A stretch of 64,000 bases of DNA from Yersinia aldovae ATCC 35236 (GCF_000173735.1 NZ_ACCB01000007.1:59907-123906); one strand, 5' to 3'. Shown: positions 29,135 to 39,712, counted from the stretch's first letter. The notes: generated by a model not told the origin, from the letters alone. Translations and numbers: made by a program.

Positions 29135-30217
29135 TTACGCCGCAATATGCTGCACCAATAAGTTGATACCGGTTCCGCCAACCAGCAACCAGATGAACAG
29201 GATCAGTGCCAGTAACAGTGGTTTTACCCCCGCCTGGCGGATAGAACCGATGTGGGTGGTTAACCCCAGCGCCGCCATTGCCATTGCTAACAAAATAGTA
29301 TCCAGCATAATCAGGTGGTTGACCCATGCGGCCGGCAGTAGATTTAGTGAGTTAAAACCGGCCATCAGAATAAATATCACCGCAAACCACGGAATAGTGA
29401 TGGCACTTTTCTCATGTTTTTGACCGCTGGTTTTCATGCTGCTGCGGCCCAGATACGCGGAAAGCAACAGCAAGAACGGTGCCAGCATCATGACTCTGAT
29501 CATTTTGGTGATAACGGCGGCATTCTCGGCGTCAGGGCCAATGGTATGCCCGGCCGCAACTACCTGCGCCACTTCATGAATAGTGGAACCGGCGAAAATA
29601 CCGAAGGTTTCTTCACTAAATGGCAACCACTGGTAATGCAGGTTGAGCTGATACAGCCACGGATAAACAAAAATCGCCAATGTCCCGAAAATCACCACTG
29701 TTGCGACGGCGACGGCCACTTTGCTGGCATCGGCTTTCAGCACCGGTTCGGTGGCCATAATAGCAGCGGCTCCACAAATACTGCTACCAGCACCAATTAA
29801 CATCACCGTTTGCTGGTCGAGGCCAAACACCCGTTTGCCCAGCCAGCACGCCAGCATAAAGGTAGAACCGAGTGTCAGTACGTCGATAATCATCCCGGTG
29901 GCTCCCACATCCGCCACTTGCTGGAAGGTCAGGCGGAAACCGTACAAAATGATCCCCAAACGCAACAAATGCTGTTTAGCCAATACCACACCATCGGAAC
30001 AGGCTGGTTTTACCCACGGATACAGGGTGTTACCAACGACAATACCGAAGATGATCGCCAGCGTCAGTGCTCCCAACCCCATATCGATAAACCACGGCAT
30101 GTCACCCACTTTGAGCGCTAACCCGGTTATCACGCCAGCTAACGCCAGGCCCGGAATATAGCGGGTCAGAGTAAACTGCTGTGGGCGGGGCAGTTCTTTT
30201 GTATGATAAGTCGCCAT
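29135..30217 (-). CDS. yeiH: YeiH, putative sulfate/sulfite exporter (UPF0324)
   Basis: A 360-residue inner-membrane protein with about ten TM helices of the PSE (putative sulfate exporter) family. Conserved stretches include [33 protein letters not shown] and [14 protein letters not shown]. The transported substrate is unproven; the E. coli and Salmonella link to the sulfite-sensing regulator YeiE suggests a role in sulfite handling. It is divergent from yeiE, the usual arrangement for a LysR regulator and its target. Confidence 0.88.
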   Translation of the reverse strand: MATYHTKELPRPQQFTLTRYIPGLALAGVITGLALKVGDMPWFIDMGLGALTLAIIFGIVVGNTLYPWVKPACSDGVVLAKQHLLRLGIILYGFRLTFQQVADVGATGMIIDVLTLGSTFMLACWLGKRVFGLDQQTVMLIGAGSSICGAAAIMATEPVLKADASKVAVAVATVVIFGTLAIFVYPWLYQLNLHYQWLPFSEETFGIFAGSTIHEVAQVVAAGHTIGPDAENAAVITKMIRVMMLAPFLLLLSAYLGRSSMKTSGQKHEKSAITIPWFAVIFILMAGFNSLNLLPAAWVNHLIMLDTILLAMAMAALGLTTHIGSIRQAGVKPLLLALILFIWLLVGGTGINLLVQHIAA

Positions 30218-30529
30218 GTGATGTGTTCCTGTGTCCGGTAAAGATTAGGTCCAGTTTAACGGCATTTAATCTAATAGATAAATTCATTATATATTTATAA
30301 TTAATCGATATAAGTGGTAATTGGATTCACTGATGGATGCCTTATTACGTCTTAATTTCCCATACCAATAACCTCCCGATTTTGTTCAAAGGTGTTAGTC
30401 TTATGTCAGTAAAGCTATACATTTCGTTCGTCAGTCACTGTATTCACTACTAATAAGTCAGCTCATTCCTTCGCTAACTGACGAACAGAGTGATGATAGC
30501 GTCCTCCATTTTTTACTATAGAGACCGTT
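30218..30529. other. Divergent promoter region yeiH/yeiE
   Basis: A 312-base AT-rich interval between two divergent genes. It should hold both promoters and the YeiE binding site of the LysR T-N11-A type, but several weak candidates exist and I cannot choose among them. Confidence 0.5.
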
Positions 30530-31402
30530 ATGCACATAACCTTGCGTCAACTTGAAGTCTTTACTGAGGTACTGAAAAGTGGCTCTACGACCCAAGCCTC
30601 GGTTGTGCTTGCGCTTTCACAATCGGCAGTCAGCGCTGCGTTGGCAGATTTGGAAGGGCAATTGGGGGTGCAACTTTTTGATAGAGTCGGTAAGCGTCTG
30701 GTCACTAATGAACATGGGCGGCTGCTGTACCCCAAAGCGCTGGCGCTCCTTGAGCAGACCATTGAGATAGAACAACTTTTTCAACAGGATTTGGGCGCGC
30801 TGCGCATTGCGGCCAGTAGCACGATTGGCAATTACATGCTGCCGGGTATGATTGCCAAATACCGACATGATTTCCCCGGCACGCCACTGGAGCTGAATAT
30901 CGGCAACAGTCAGGATGTGATTGAAGCCGTTGCCGATTTTCGTGGCGACCTGGGCTTGATTGAAGGGCCATGCCATATGCCCGAATTAGTCACCCAAGCC
31001 TGGCTGCGTGATGAATTGGTGGTGTTTGCCGCCCCTGATAGTGCTTTGTGCCATAAAGCGCTAACGCTGACAGACCTGGCGGGTGCTGACTGGATTCTGC
31101 GTGAGCGTGGTTCCGGTACCCGCGAAGTGTTAGATCACCTGCTGCTGACACAACTGCCGCATTTCAAACTGGTGATGGAATTGGGTAACTCTGAGGCCAT
31201 TAAACGGGCGGTGCGCTATGGGATGGGCATCAGTTGCTTGTCGCGCAGAGTCATTGCCGATCAACTTGCCAGCGGTGAATTGATTGAGTTACAAATCCCC
31301 ATGCCGCCGCTTACCCGCACGCTATATCTGATTCATCACCGACAAAAGCACATCTCCAATGCGTTGCAGCGTTTTCTCAGCTATTGTCAGGAAGAGGTCT
31401 AA
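30530..31402 (+). CDS. yeiE: LysR family transcriptional regulator YeiE
   Basis: A 290-residue LysR regulator. The winged-helix N-terminus ([42 protein letters not shown], residues 1-45) is followed by a two-lobed effector domain starting near residue 88 ([16 protein letters not shown]). This matches YeiE of E. coli in length (293) and position beside yeiH and lysP. YeiE has been linked to sulfite sensing in Salmonella and to iron homeostasis in E. coli. In this strain it lies upstream of lysP on the same strand with a terminator-like hairpin between. Confidence 0.92.
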   Translation: MHITLRQLEVFTEVLKSGSTTQASVVLALSQSAVSAALADLEGQLGVQLFDRVGKRLVTNEHGRLLYPKALALLEQTIEIEQLFQQDLGALRIAASSTIGNYMLPGMIAKYRHDFPGTPLELNIGNSQDVIEAVADFRGDLGLIEGPCHMPELVTQAWLRDELVVFAAPDSALCHKALTLTDLAGADWILRERGSGTREVLDHLLLTQLPHFKLVMELGNSEAIKRAVRYGMGISCLSRRVIADQLASGELIELQIPMPPLTRTLYLIHHRQKHISNALQRFLSYCQEEV

Positions 31403-31591
31403 GCGGTGTCAGCAAAAGCGTATTAGGCTTGAGGATGTTCCTGTTTTTGGTGTTTTATACCCGCGTTGTGCGCTATGGCGGGAAGAATCTCTAGCCTCCC
31501 TGCGCTTTGGCTGATCATAGGGCGTTTTTGCTAATAATTACGTCGGGATCATGAAGGTATCTTATATCAGCGCATTGTTACTATCCGGGAC

Positions 31592-31625
31592 GGTGGGATT
31601 TGTTACAATCCCGCCTTATTTTTTT
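31592..31625 (+). terminator. Terminator-like hairpin just ahead of lysP
   Basis: A 9-bp stem (31592-31600 with 31607-31615, loop TGTTAC, one G-U) is followed by TTATTTTTTT and lies only 20 bases before the lysP start codon. It could end yeiE transcription or act as a lysP attenuator. The loop and right arm also contain an extended -10-like TGTTACAAT, so an overlapping promoter is a third reading. Confidence 0.65.
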
Positions 31626-31645
31626 AAGGGTGGATTAGGGTAAGA

Positions 31646-33171
31646 ATGACTCAGCAGAATACTAAAATCCCAGTGCAGCAGGGCGCACAGCGTTTGCGCC
31701 GTGAGCTTAAGTCGCGGCATTTAGCCATGATTGCCATCGGTGGCTCTATTGGTACCGGTTTGTTTGTCGCCTCCGGTGCGACGGTATCACAAGCAGGCCC
31801 GGGGGGCGCATTGCTCTCCTATGCATTGATTGGCCTGATGGTCTACTTCCTGATGACCAGCCTCGGTGAGCTGGCGGCCTTTATGCCGGTATCCGGTTCA
31901 TTTTCAACCTACGGTTCCAAATATGTTGAGGAAGGCTTCGGCTTCGCCCTCGGCTGGAACTACTGGTACAACTGGGCAGTAACCATTGCCGTTGACCTGG
32001 TCGCCGCACAACTGGTAATGAATTACTGGTTCCCGGATGCCCCCGGCTGGATCTGGAGTGCGCTGTTCCTCGCCCTGATGTTCTTGCTGAACTACATTTC
32101 AGTAAAAGGTTTTGGTGAAGCGGAATATTGGTTCTCACTGATCAAAGTGACTACGGTGATTATCTTTATCATTGTGGGTGTGATGATGATAAGCGGTATC
32201 ATGAAAGGCGGTGAAACCGCAGGTTGGCACAACTGGACTATCGGTGATGCGCCGTTCGCGGGGGCTTCTCCGCCATGATAGGCGTGGCGATGATTGTCGG
32301 CTTCTCTTTCCAGGGCACCGAGCTTATTGGTATTGCTGCCGGGGAATCAAAAGATCCGGGCAAAAATATTCCGCGCGCGGTGCGCAAGGTCTTCTGGCGT
32401 ATTCTGCTGTTCTATATCTTCGCCATTCTGATTATCAGCCTGATTATTCCGTATACCGACCCAAGTCTGTTACGCAATGACGTTAAGGATATCAGTGTTA
32501 GCCCGTTCACGCTGGTGTTCCAGAATGCCGGTCTGTTATCTGCGGCGGCAGTGATGAATGCGGTTATTCTGACCGCAGTATTGTCAGCGGGTAACTCAGG
32601 CATGTATGCCTCCACGCGGATGCTGTTTACTTTGGCGTCCGAAGGTAAAGCGCCACGTATTTTCGCTAAGTTATCGAAGGGTGGCGTACCGCGTAATGCA
32701 TTGTATGCGACCACCGTGGTGGCGGGTTTGTGTTTCCTCAGTTCAATGTTCGGTAACCAAACCGTCTATCTGTGGTTGCTGAACACCTCCGGTATGACCG
32801 GCTTTATCGCCTGGTTGGGGATTGCCATCAGCCATTACCGTTTCCGCCGTGGCTACATGATGCAGGGCCGTGATCTGAATGATTTACCTTATCAGTCTGG
32901 TTTCTTCCCTGTGGGGCCGATTTTTGCCTTTGTATTGTGTTTGATCATTACCTTGGGGCAGAACTATCAGGCTTTCCTGCAAGACAGGATTGATTGGTAT
33001 GGTGTGACGGCAACTTATATTGGTATTCCATTGTTCCTGATCATTTGGTTCGGCTTCAAATTGACTCGTGGCACTAAGGTTATCAAATATAAAGATATGG
33101 AATTCCCAAAATGGCGTGATGACAGTGAAGATGACCTGGAACCGAAAAAGTCGGTACAGATTCCTGACTAA
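31646..33171 (+). pseudogene. lysP: Lysine-specific permease LysP, split by a frameshift
   Basis: A 12-TM amino acid-polyamine-organocation permease that imports lysine and, in E. coli, also inhibits the CadC sensor. The first 208 codons (MAIGGSIGTGLFVASG..., up to GDAPFAG) read normally, then a stop occurs at 32276-32278. From 32275 the remaining 298 codons run in another frame to 33171 (IGVAMIVGFSFQGTELIG...). The break is at a run of five G, 32260-32264; a sixth G would give DAPFAGGFSAMIGVAM, as in the family, and a full protein of about 508 residues. As read, transport is lost. Confidence 0.88.
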
Positions 33172-33207
33172 AGTGATGTCGTAGCCAACGTAACCTTATA
33201 GTGATAG

Positions 33208-33236
33208 AAGGGCGATAATGCCATCGCCCTTTTTTA
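33208..33236 (+). terminator. Intrinsic terminator of lysP
   Basis: A 9-bp perfect stem (33208-33216 with 33223-33231) with a 6-base loop is followed by a T tract. It lies 37 bases after the lysP stop. Confidence 0.88.
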
Positions 33237-33400
33237 CGTTATCGAATTGGTGGTTTTTTGAGCAGCTATGCGCGAATAATTTCGCTAAATCTTGTTCATT
33301 ATTGATCTGAGAATGGGGCGGATTTAGCCCTACTGTTTAAATAATATTATAAAATAAGCTTTTACATAGATTTACATCCAATCACTTATAGCAATCTTAT

Positions 33401-33415
33401 TGATAAGTATTATCA
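33401..33415. promoter_or_regulatory. Fur box of the yiu operon
   Basis: TGATAAGTATTATCA matches the 7-1-7 Fur core TGATAATNATTATCA at all positions but one and lies 50 bp before the yiuA start. Fur with iron would repress the operon. Confidence 0.85.
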
Positions 33416-33464
33416 TTTGCTTTATTGTTAGCACCATCTTATATAGAAAGATAAGGGGTTTGGT

Positions 33465-34631
33465 GTGCAACTTGTGTTACGGACAATTAAGTTACGGGCA
33501 ATGGTGTCAGGGAAAATGGCGAAATGGCTAAGTATTAGCGCCTTATTCGTCAGCACCTTGATGGCGGGGTTTAGTGCTTCGGCGGTGACGGTCACTGACA
33601 TGGCTGGCCGTTCAGTCGAGATTCCGGCAAAAGTTGATCGAATTTTACTGGGAGAAGGGCGTTTATTTTATGCTGTTTCCTTACTCGAAGGTAAAAAGCC
33701 GTTTGACCGCATTGTTGGCTGGCAGGGTGATTTTCGCAAGCTGGATACGCAAACCTACGCAATCTATCAAGCTAAGTTCCCGCAGATTGATAATATCCCA
33801 TTGATTGGTAACACGACTGCCGACAGTATTAGCCCGGAAAAGGTTTTGACGCTAAATCTGGATATCGCCATCTTCGGTTTATCAGGTCATGGCCCCGGTA
33901 AAAATAGCGAGTTGGTCAATCAACTTGAAAAAGCGGGTGTCCCGGTAGTGTTCGTCGATTTTCGTACCTCGCCACTAAAAAATACCCTGCCAAGTATGCG
34001 CGTGCTGGGTAAAGTGCTGCATCGCGAGCAGCAAGCTGAAAACTACATCAAGTTTTATCAGGAACAGGTTCGTCAGGTAACTGATATTACAAGTAAAATC
34101 CCGAAAAATAACCAGCCGAGTGTCTTTATTGAATTACACGCTGGGTCATCGGAAGAGTGCTGCGGTAGCGCTGGAAAAGGCAATATGGGCGATTTTATCG
34201 ATCAGGCCGGTGGCAATAATATGGCTAAAAATCTACTGCCGGGGGCGTTAGGCACCGTCAATCTGGAAAAGGTACTGGCAGCGAATCCCGATATCTATAT
34301 TGCCAGCGGCGGCAAAGCGCCTGACAGCAAGGCTCCGGGAGTGGCATTGGGCGCGCAAGTTACACCAGAACAGGCGCAAGCTTCACTGCAAAAAATTCTC
34401 AATCGTAAAGGGATCAATACCCTCAGTGCGGTCAAAGATGGCCGTAGTTATGCGATTTGGCATAATTATTACAATTCGCCATATAACCTGTTAGCTATTC
34501 AAAGCTTTGCCAAATGGTTCTATCCAGAACAATTTGCATCTCTTGACCCCAAGAAAACGATGGATGATTTGTATGCGCAATTCCTTGCGGTGGAACCCAG
34601 TGGCACTTATTGGATTGAAGCCGGGAAATAG
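33465..34631 (+). CDS. yiuA: Yiu iron/siderophore ABC transporter, periplasmic binding protein
   Basis: A 388-residue class III (FecB/FhuD-like) solute-binding protein. A long signal peptide ends near ASAVTV, about residue 40. The mature protein begins VTDMAGRSVEIPAKVDRI, typical of this fold. It should bind an iron-siderophore complex and pass it to YiuB. It opens a yiuABC operon preceded by a Fur box. I use the GTG at 33465 because AAGGGG lies 7 bases upstream; ATG codons at residues 13 and 18 are alternatives. The Y. pestis Yiu system has a shown role in iron acquisition, but its natural siderophore is not established. Confidence 0.85.
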   Translation: MQLVLRTIKLRAMVSGKMAKWLSISALFVSTLMAGFSASAVTVTDMAGRSVEIPAKVDRILLGEGRLFYAVSLLEGKKPFDRIVGWQGDFRKLDTQTYAIYQAKFPQIDNIPLIGNTTADSISPEKVLTLNLDIAIFGLSGHGPGKNSELVNQLEKAGVPVVFVDFRTSPLKNTLPSMRVLGKVLHREQQAENYIKFYQEQVRQVTDITSKIPKNNQPSVFIELHAGSSEECCGSAGKGNMGDFIDQAGGNNMAKNLLPGALGTVNLEKVLAANPDIYIASGGKAPDSKAPGVALGAQVTPEQAQASLQKILNRKGINTLSAVKDGRSYAIWHNYYNSPYNLLAIQSFAKWFYPEQFASLDPKKTMDDLYAQFLAVEPSGTYWIEAGK

Positions 34632-35776
34632 TGAGTTTTAAACCGCAATCATGCGCCGTCGTAAGCGATGAACAGGTATCAGGTAACAAAGAAATGAGCA
34701 TAACCACTGAACCTATGACCAACACTCCGCAGCCAATGGACGCGAGTGTCATGGGACGTTATAAAAATATCGTGCGCCACCGCCTGTTAATTCTAGGGGT
34801 ATTGATTCTGGCAATCTTTGGCTGCTTGCTGCTGGATTTCACTATGGGGCCTTCCGGTTTAACGTTATCGTCGCTGTGGCAGACGTTAATTGATCCGGTC
34901 AGCGCAGATGCCGGCACCCGGGTTATCGTTTGGGATATTCGTTTACCCTATGCGCTGATGGCCGTGGTAATTGGTTTATCACTCGGGCTGGCTGGGGCAG
35001 AGATGCAGACCATCTTGAATAACCCACTGGCCAGTCCGTTTACACTTGGTGTCTCTTCTGCGGCGGCCTTTGGCGCGGCACTGGCGATTGTGTCAGGGAT
35101 AGGTATTCCGGGGGTGCCAGACCAATGGTTTATCTCGGTTAATGCGTTCATTTTTGCTTTGTTTGCCGCATTGATGCTGGACGGTATCACTCGCTGGACG
35201 CGGGTTGCCACCTCTGGCGTGGTGCTGTTCGGTATTGCTTTGGTGTTTACCTTTAATGCGCTGGTTTCCATGATGCAATTCATCGCCAGTGAAGACACGT
35301 TACAAGGCTTGGTGTTCTGGACGATGGGCAGTCTGGCGCGAGCATCCTGGACCAAGCTGGGCATCATGTTGGCCATCTTTGCGCTGATGTTACCCTTGTC
35401 GATGATGAGTTCGTGGAAGCTGACCGCGCTGCGTCTTGGTGAAGATCGTGCGATAAGTTTTGGTATCGATGTGCGCCGTTTGCGCCTCGGCACATTACTG
35501 CGCATCAGTATGTTATCGGCGCTGGCAGTTGCATTTGTCGGGCCTATTGGTTTTATCGGGCTGGTCGCACCTCATATTGCTCGCATGATTTTTGGCGAAG
35601 ACCACCGTTTCTACCTGCCAGCCAGTGCGCTGATTGGCGCGTTGGTGCTGTCTATGGCCTCGATTGCCTCAAAAAACCTGATTCCCGGTATCATTATCCC
35701 GGTCGGGATCGTCACCTCGCTGGTGGGAGTGCCATTCTTCCTGAGCATTATTTTGCGCCATCGGGGGAATGTATGA
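34631..35776 (+). CDS. yiuB: Yiu iron/siderophore ABC transporter, permease
   Basis: A 381-residue FecCD-family permease with about ten TM helices after an unusually long hydrophilic N-terminal tail (roughly 50 residues). Family motifs include GAEMQTILNNPLASPFTLGVSSAAAFGAAL and the ATPase-contact and C-terminal region GPIGFIGLVAPHIARMIFGEDHR. The GTG start shares one base with the yiuA stop; an ATG at codon 22 would give a shorter tail. It forms the membrane channel with YiuC. Confidence 0.88.
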   Translation: MSFKPQSCAVVSDEQVSGNKEMSITTEPMTNTPQPMDASVMGRYKNIVRHRLLILGVLILAIFGCLLLDFTMGPSGLTLSSLWQTLIDPVSADAGTRVIVWDIRLPYALMAVVIGLSLGLAGAEMQTILNNPLASPFTLGVSSAAAFGAALAIVSGIGIPGVPDQWFISVNAFIFALFAALMLDGITRWTRVATSGVVLFGIALVFTFNALVSMMQFIASEDTLQGLVFWTMGSLARASWTKLGIMLAIFALMLPLSMMSSWKLTALRLGEDRAISFGIDVRRLRLGTLLRISMLSALAVAFVGPIGFIGLVAPHIARMIFGEDHRFYLPASALIGALVLSMASIASKNLIPGIIIPVGIVTSLVGVPFFLSIILRHRGNV

Positions 35777-36561
35777 TTCCAGGCTTACGTATTGAAAATT
35801 TTAATGCAGGCTACCCAAAACACCCGGTGATTCAGAATTTACACGTGCCGTTGCTGCCTAGTGGCAAAATCACGGTGCTACTTGGGCCGAATGGCAGCGG
35901 CAAATCAACATTGTTGCGTTCGCTGGCGGGGTTAAACCGCGCGCAAGGGCAATTGTGGTTGGATGATCGTGATCTGATGTTGATGCCATTTGCTCAGCGG
36001 GCAGAAAAAGTGGTGTATTTGCCACAATCACTTCCTGCTGGTGTACATCTGCATGTGCTGGAGTCGATAATTGTGGCACAGCGTGCATCGGGCGGGCGCA
36101 GTAATGCCAGCAGTGAAGCGGAAGTGATGGCGTTGTTGGAACAATTGGGCATTGCGCATCTGGCGCTGCGTTATCTGGACCAGCTCTCTGGCGGGCAGAA
36201 GCAACTGGTAGGGTTAGCGCAGTCTTTGATCCGCCAGCCGTCACTGTTACTGCTGGACGAGCCCCTCAGTGCGCTGGATCTGAATTATCAGTTTCACGTA
36301 ATGGATTTGGTGCGTCAGGAAACCCGCAAACGCAACATTATTACGGTGGTGGTGGTTCACGATATCAATATTGCGCTACGGCATGGCGACCATGTGCTGA
36401 TGTTGCAAAATGGCGCGTTGATTGCCAACGGTTTGCCGGAAGAGGTGATTACGCCGCATAGTCTGGCCAAAGTCTATGGTGTCAAAGGGCGTATTGAGCA
36501 CTGCTCACAAGGGACACCTCAAGTTTTAATTGATGGGCTGGTTACAGAACCGTCGATCTGA
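35773..36561 (+). CDS. yiuC: Yiu iron/siderophore ABC transporter, ATP-binding protein
   Basis: A 262-residue ABC ATPase of the FepC/FecE type: Walker A GPNGSGKST (about residues 38-46), signature LSGGQKQ (near 139), Walker B LLLLDEPLSALD, and switch His in VVVHD. It overlaps the yiuB stop by four bases (ATGA). It powers uptake of the iron-siderophore from YiuA. Confidence 0.92.
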   Translation: MIPGLRIENFNAGYPKHPVIQNLHVPLLPSGKITVLLGPNGSGKSTLLRSLAGLNRAQGQLWLDDRDLMLMPFAQRAEKVVYLPQSLPAGVHLHVLESIIVAQRASGGRSNASSEAEVMALLEQLGIAHLALRYLDQLSGGQKQLVGLAQSLIRQPSLLLLDEPLSALDLNYQFHVMDLVRQETRKRNIITVVVVHDINIALRHGDHVLMLQNGALIANGLPEEVITPHSLAKVYGVKGRIEHCSQGTPQVLIDGLVTEPSI

Positions 36562-36813
36562 ATTTTTTAAATGCCTTATTTTACTGTGTGTCATATCAGC
36601 GATGTAACGTAAGGCATATATTTTTAGAAGTAGCAGGTTTTATAAAATAATAATAAAGCAGGATGCGCCGGAGGCGATATTTCTGCTGTAGTGAGCTATT
36701 GCCGATATTTATAAATAATAATTTTTCACCTGCCCGACAGGCGGTATTGCTGCAAGCAAAAATCGGCTGCACAAAGGGTTATGAATAAATTTACACCTCA
36801 CGGAGAACGTGTA

Positions 36814-38823
36814 ATGGTTAAGGTTAATCAGGTATTTAGGAAAACAAACTCAGCGACTTGGGTCATCGCTGCAATTATCTCATCTCAGGCTTATGCCGCT
36901 GACACCAATATTACTGAAACAAAAAACACCACGTCAACCGATACTATGGTTGTCACCGCATCGGGCTTCCAGCAGCGAATTCAAGATTCCGCCGCCTCTA
37001 TTTCCGTGGTTACTCGCGAGCAAATCGAGAATAAAGCCTATACCGATATTACTGACGCACTAAAAGATGTGCCCGGCGTAGTGGTTACCGGCGGTGGCAG
37101 CCACAGCGATATCAGTATTCGCGGTATGTCAGCGAAATACACCTTGATTCTAGTGGATGGCAAACGGATTGATACCCGTGGCACTCGCCCGAACAGCGAC
37201 GGCTCCGGCATTGAACAGGGCTGGCTGCCACCGCTTGCCGCCATAGAACGCATCGAAGTGGTGCGCGGCCCGATGTCCTCGTTATATGGCTCGGATGCCA
37301 TGGGTGGCGTAATTAACGTTATTACCCGCAAAGTGGGTAAATTGTGGCATGGAACCGTGCGTGCGGATGCGACTTTGCAGGAAGATTCAAATTCCGGCGA
37401 TATATTCCAGACCAATGCTTACGCTTCCGGTCCATTAATTGATGGTTTATTGGGATTAAAAGTCAGCGGTCTGCTTTCTCATCGTAGCGAAGACAAAATT
37501 GTCGATGGTTATAATGAACAGCGTCTGAGAAATGGTGCGGCAACCTTTACTCTGACACCGGATGATAAAAACGAATTTGATTTCGATATTGGCCATTATG
37601 TGCAAGATAGAAATTCAACAGCCGGGCGTTCAGTGGCACCAAACCGTACTGGCAGTGATGTGCAATATGATCGTAATAATTATGCGATAACCCACCACGG
37701 TTATTATGATTTTGGTAATTCAACCAGTTATGTTCAGCGCGACGAAACCCGCAATCCCTCGCGTGAAATGAAAAGTGTCGACAATATTTTCAATACGCAA
37801 ACTTCTTTCTTGCTGGATAACCATACCCTCAGTTTGGGTGGACAATATCGTTATGAAGAGCTGAATGACCAAGGTAATCAGTTAGCCTCAGCCAGTGACC
37901 TCACCAAGCTGACGCGCTGGAGCTGGGCGCTATTTGCTGAAGACGAATGGCAGATGACCAACGATTTCGCCCTGACCGGCGGCATCCGTATGGATCAAGA
38001 TGAAAACTATGGTACGCACTGGACGCCACGGCTATACGGTGTTTGGCATTTAGCGGAGCAATGGACGTTAAAAGGTGGGGTGTCCGGTGGTTATCGTTCA
38101 CCTGATTTGCGTCAGGCCACGGAAAACTGGGGGCAAATCACCGGTGGGGGAAGAGGTGACCCGGCCATCATTATCGGTAATGCCAACCTGAAACCAGAAA
38201 GAAGTCTCAGCGAGGAGATCGGTATCCTTTGGGATGACCAGGAAGGGCTGAATGCCGGTGTGACACTGTTTAATACTGATTTCAAAGATAAAATCACTGA
38301 AGTACGTCGTTGTACTGATACCACCGGTAATGCCTCCGGCCAATGTATGATTAATGGCACCTCTTACCGATTTATCAGTGATCGCACTAATGTCGATAAA
38401 GCCATTACCCGTGGTGTCGAGGCGACCTTTGGCTGGGAAATTAATAAAGACTGGTCACTGACCTCTAACTATACCTTTACTGAATCTGAACAGAAGAGTG
38501 GGCAGTTTGCCGGCCAGCCACTGAATCAGATGCCTAAACACATGATAAATGGCACAGTAAACTGGCAGGCAAGTGAAGAGCTGGCTACCTGGATACGCGC
38601 CAACTATCGCGGTAAAACCTCGGAGTACCTCAGTCGCACCAGTATGGGCGCGAGTACACCGTCTTATACTTTTGTCGATTTAGGTGCGAACTATCAACTG
38701 ACGAAAGAAGTTCGCTTGATGGGAGGGGTATATAACGTGTTAGACAAACGTGTGGATATCGACGTTAACGACAAAGTTCTGGATGGGCGTCGTTATATGG
38801 TCGGTGCCAGCTACGATTTCTAA
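36814..38823 (+). CDS. yiuR: TonB-dependent outer-membrane siderophore receptor YiuR
   Basis: A 669-residue receptor with a signal peptide ending at QAYA, a TonB box (DTMVVTAS), a plug domain (ASISVVTREQIENKAYTDI to GVINVITRKVG), and a 22-strand barrel ending in the C-terminal aromatic YDF. It resembles CirA/IrgA-class catecholate receptors. I prefer the ATG at 36814 because GGAGA lies 7 bases upstream; an ATG at 36781 has a site only two bases away. It is 250 bp downstream of yiuC and may have its own promoter. It would deliver ferric siderophore to YiuABC. Confidence 0.88.
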   Translation: MVKVNQVFRKTNSATWVIAAIISSQAYAADTNITETKNTTSTDTMVVTASGFQQRIQDSAASISVVTREQIENKAYTDITDALKDVPGVVVTGGGSHSDISIRGMSAKYTLILVDGKRIDTRGTRPNSDGSGIEQGWLPPLAAIERIEVVRGPMSSLYGSDAMGGVINVITRKVGKLWHGTVRADATLQEDSNSGDIFQTNAYASGPLIDGLLGLKVSGLLSHRSEDKIVDGYNEQRLRNGAATFTLTPDDKNEFDFDIGHYVQDRNSTAGRSVAPNRTGSDVQYDRNNYAITHHGYYDFGNSTSYVQRDETRNPSREMKSVDNIFNTQTSFLLDNHTLSLGGQYRYEELNDQGNQLASASDLTKLTRWSWALFAEDEWQMTNDFALTGGIRMDQDENYGTHWTPRLYGVWHLAEQWTLKGGVSGGYRSPDLRQATENWGQITGGGRGDPAIIIGNANLKPERSLSEEIGILWDDQEGLNAGVTLFNTDFKDKITEVRRCTDTTGNASGQCMINGTSYRFISDRTNVDKAITRGVEATFGWEINKDWSLTSNYTFTESEQKSGQFAGQPLNQMPKHMINGTVNWQASEELATWIRANYRGKTSEYLSRTSMGASTPSYTFVDLGANYQLTKEVRLMGGVYNVLDKRVDIDVNDKVLDGRRYMVGASYDF

Positions 38824-39051
38824 TCCCCTTCGTCCTTGAAGTCACAGGGATGTTAGCTGCACTCACTTACCCGAATCACTTACTTGAGTAAGTTCATCGG
38901 GATGTGCTCACTTGCTGCCTACCTGTGACCCCAATGACGTTGGGGGTAGGTTTGTACTTGACGCTACAAGGTTGTTAGCTGCGATTTCAATGACCTTGGG
39001 AATAGGGTTTGTACTTGAAGCTTCAGGGGTTAGCTGCGTTTGCTCACCCCT
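38824..39051. repeat. ERIC element plus two partial, degraded copies
   Basis: One near-complete ERIC (38824-38948) is followed by two fragments (about 38951-39006 and 39007-39051). Both start TTTGTACTTGA and retain only the TAGCTGC part of the left half. The array fills the whole gap between yiuR and the convergent gst gene and ends 6 bases before the gst stop. Confidence 0.75.
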
Positions 39052-39057
39052 ATTTAA

Positions 39058-39678
39058 TTAACTCAATCCAATATCAATGACTTTCTGGAATGCCACTCTT
39101 TGGCTCAAATTGTGATACCAGCGTTGTAAGTGTGGCAGGTGTGGGCGTTCTATTGGCAGGTTAAACCAGGCATAGGCCAGGCAGCCTGGCGGAATATCGC
39201 CAATACCAAATTTATCGCCGGAAAGATAAGCCTGGCTGGCTAACGCCTCATCCGCAATGGTCATTAAGCGATTTAACTGCACAATGCCCTGCGCGATTTT
39301 TGTTTTATCCTGCTGCTCTGACGGGGTTCGTACCAAGCCAATAAACACTGTTTTAAATGGCTCGGTGACACTTGATGTCACCCAATCCATCCACTTTTCA
39401 GCACCGGCACGTTGCTGTATATCTGCCTGAAAAAGCGTATTTTGGCCATATTGTGCCGCCAGATAACGCACGATAGTGTTGGATTCCCACAAAATAAAAT
39501 CGTCATCTTGCAGGCAGGGGATCAGGCCGTTTGGATTTAAGGCGCGATAATGCGGTTCATTTAACTGCCCGTATTGACCGCCAGCATCAATTCGCTGATA
39601 AGCCATTTCCAGCTCTTCCAGACACCAAAGCACTTTTTTGACATTAGTCGAATTATTACGACCCCAAACAGTCAACAT
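39058..39678 (-). CDS. Glutathione S-transferase, GstB-like
   Basis: A 206-residue cytosolic GST. The N-terminal thioredoxin-like domain (MLTVWGRNNSTNVKKVLWCLEE, NPNGLIPCL, ESNTIVRYLA) binds glutathione, with Ser in the NNSTNV motif as the likely catalytic residue; an all-helical C-terminal domain follows (GDKFGIGDI). It is close to E. coli GstB, which conjugates bromoacetate-type electrophiles. It may be cotranscribed with the HAD hydrolase gene 34 bases upstream. Confidence 0.85.
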   Translation of the reverse strand: MLTVWGRNNSTNVKKVLWCLEELEMAYQRIDAGGQYGQLNEPHYRALNPNGLIPCLQDDDFILWESNTIVRYLAAQYGQNTLFQADIQQRAGAEKWMDWVTSSVTEPFKTVFIGLVRTPSEQQDKTKIAQGIVQLNRLMTIADEALASQAYLSGDKFGIGDIPPGCLAYAWFNLPIERPHLPHLQRWYHNLSQRVAFQKVIDIGLS

Positions 39679-39712
39679 GTAAGCCTCTCTATTTATTAGA
39701 AATTAGGGCTAT

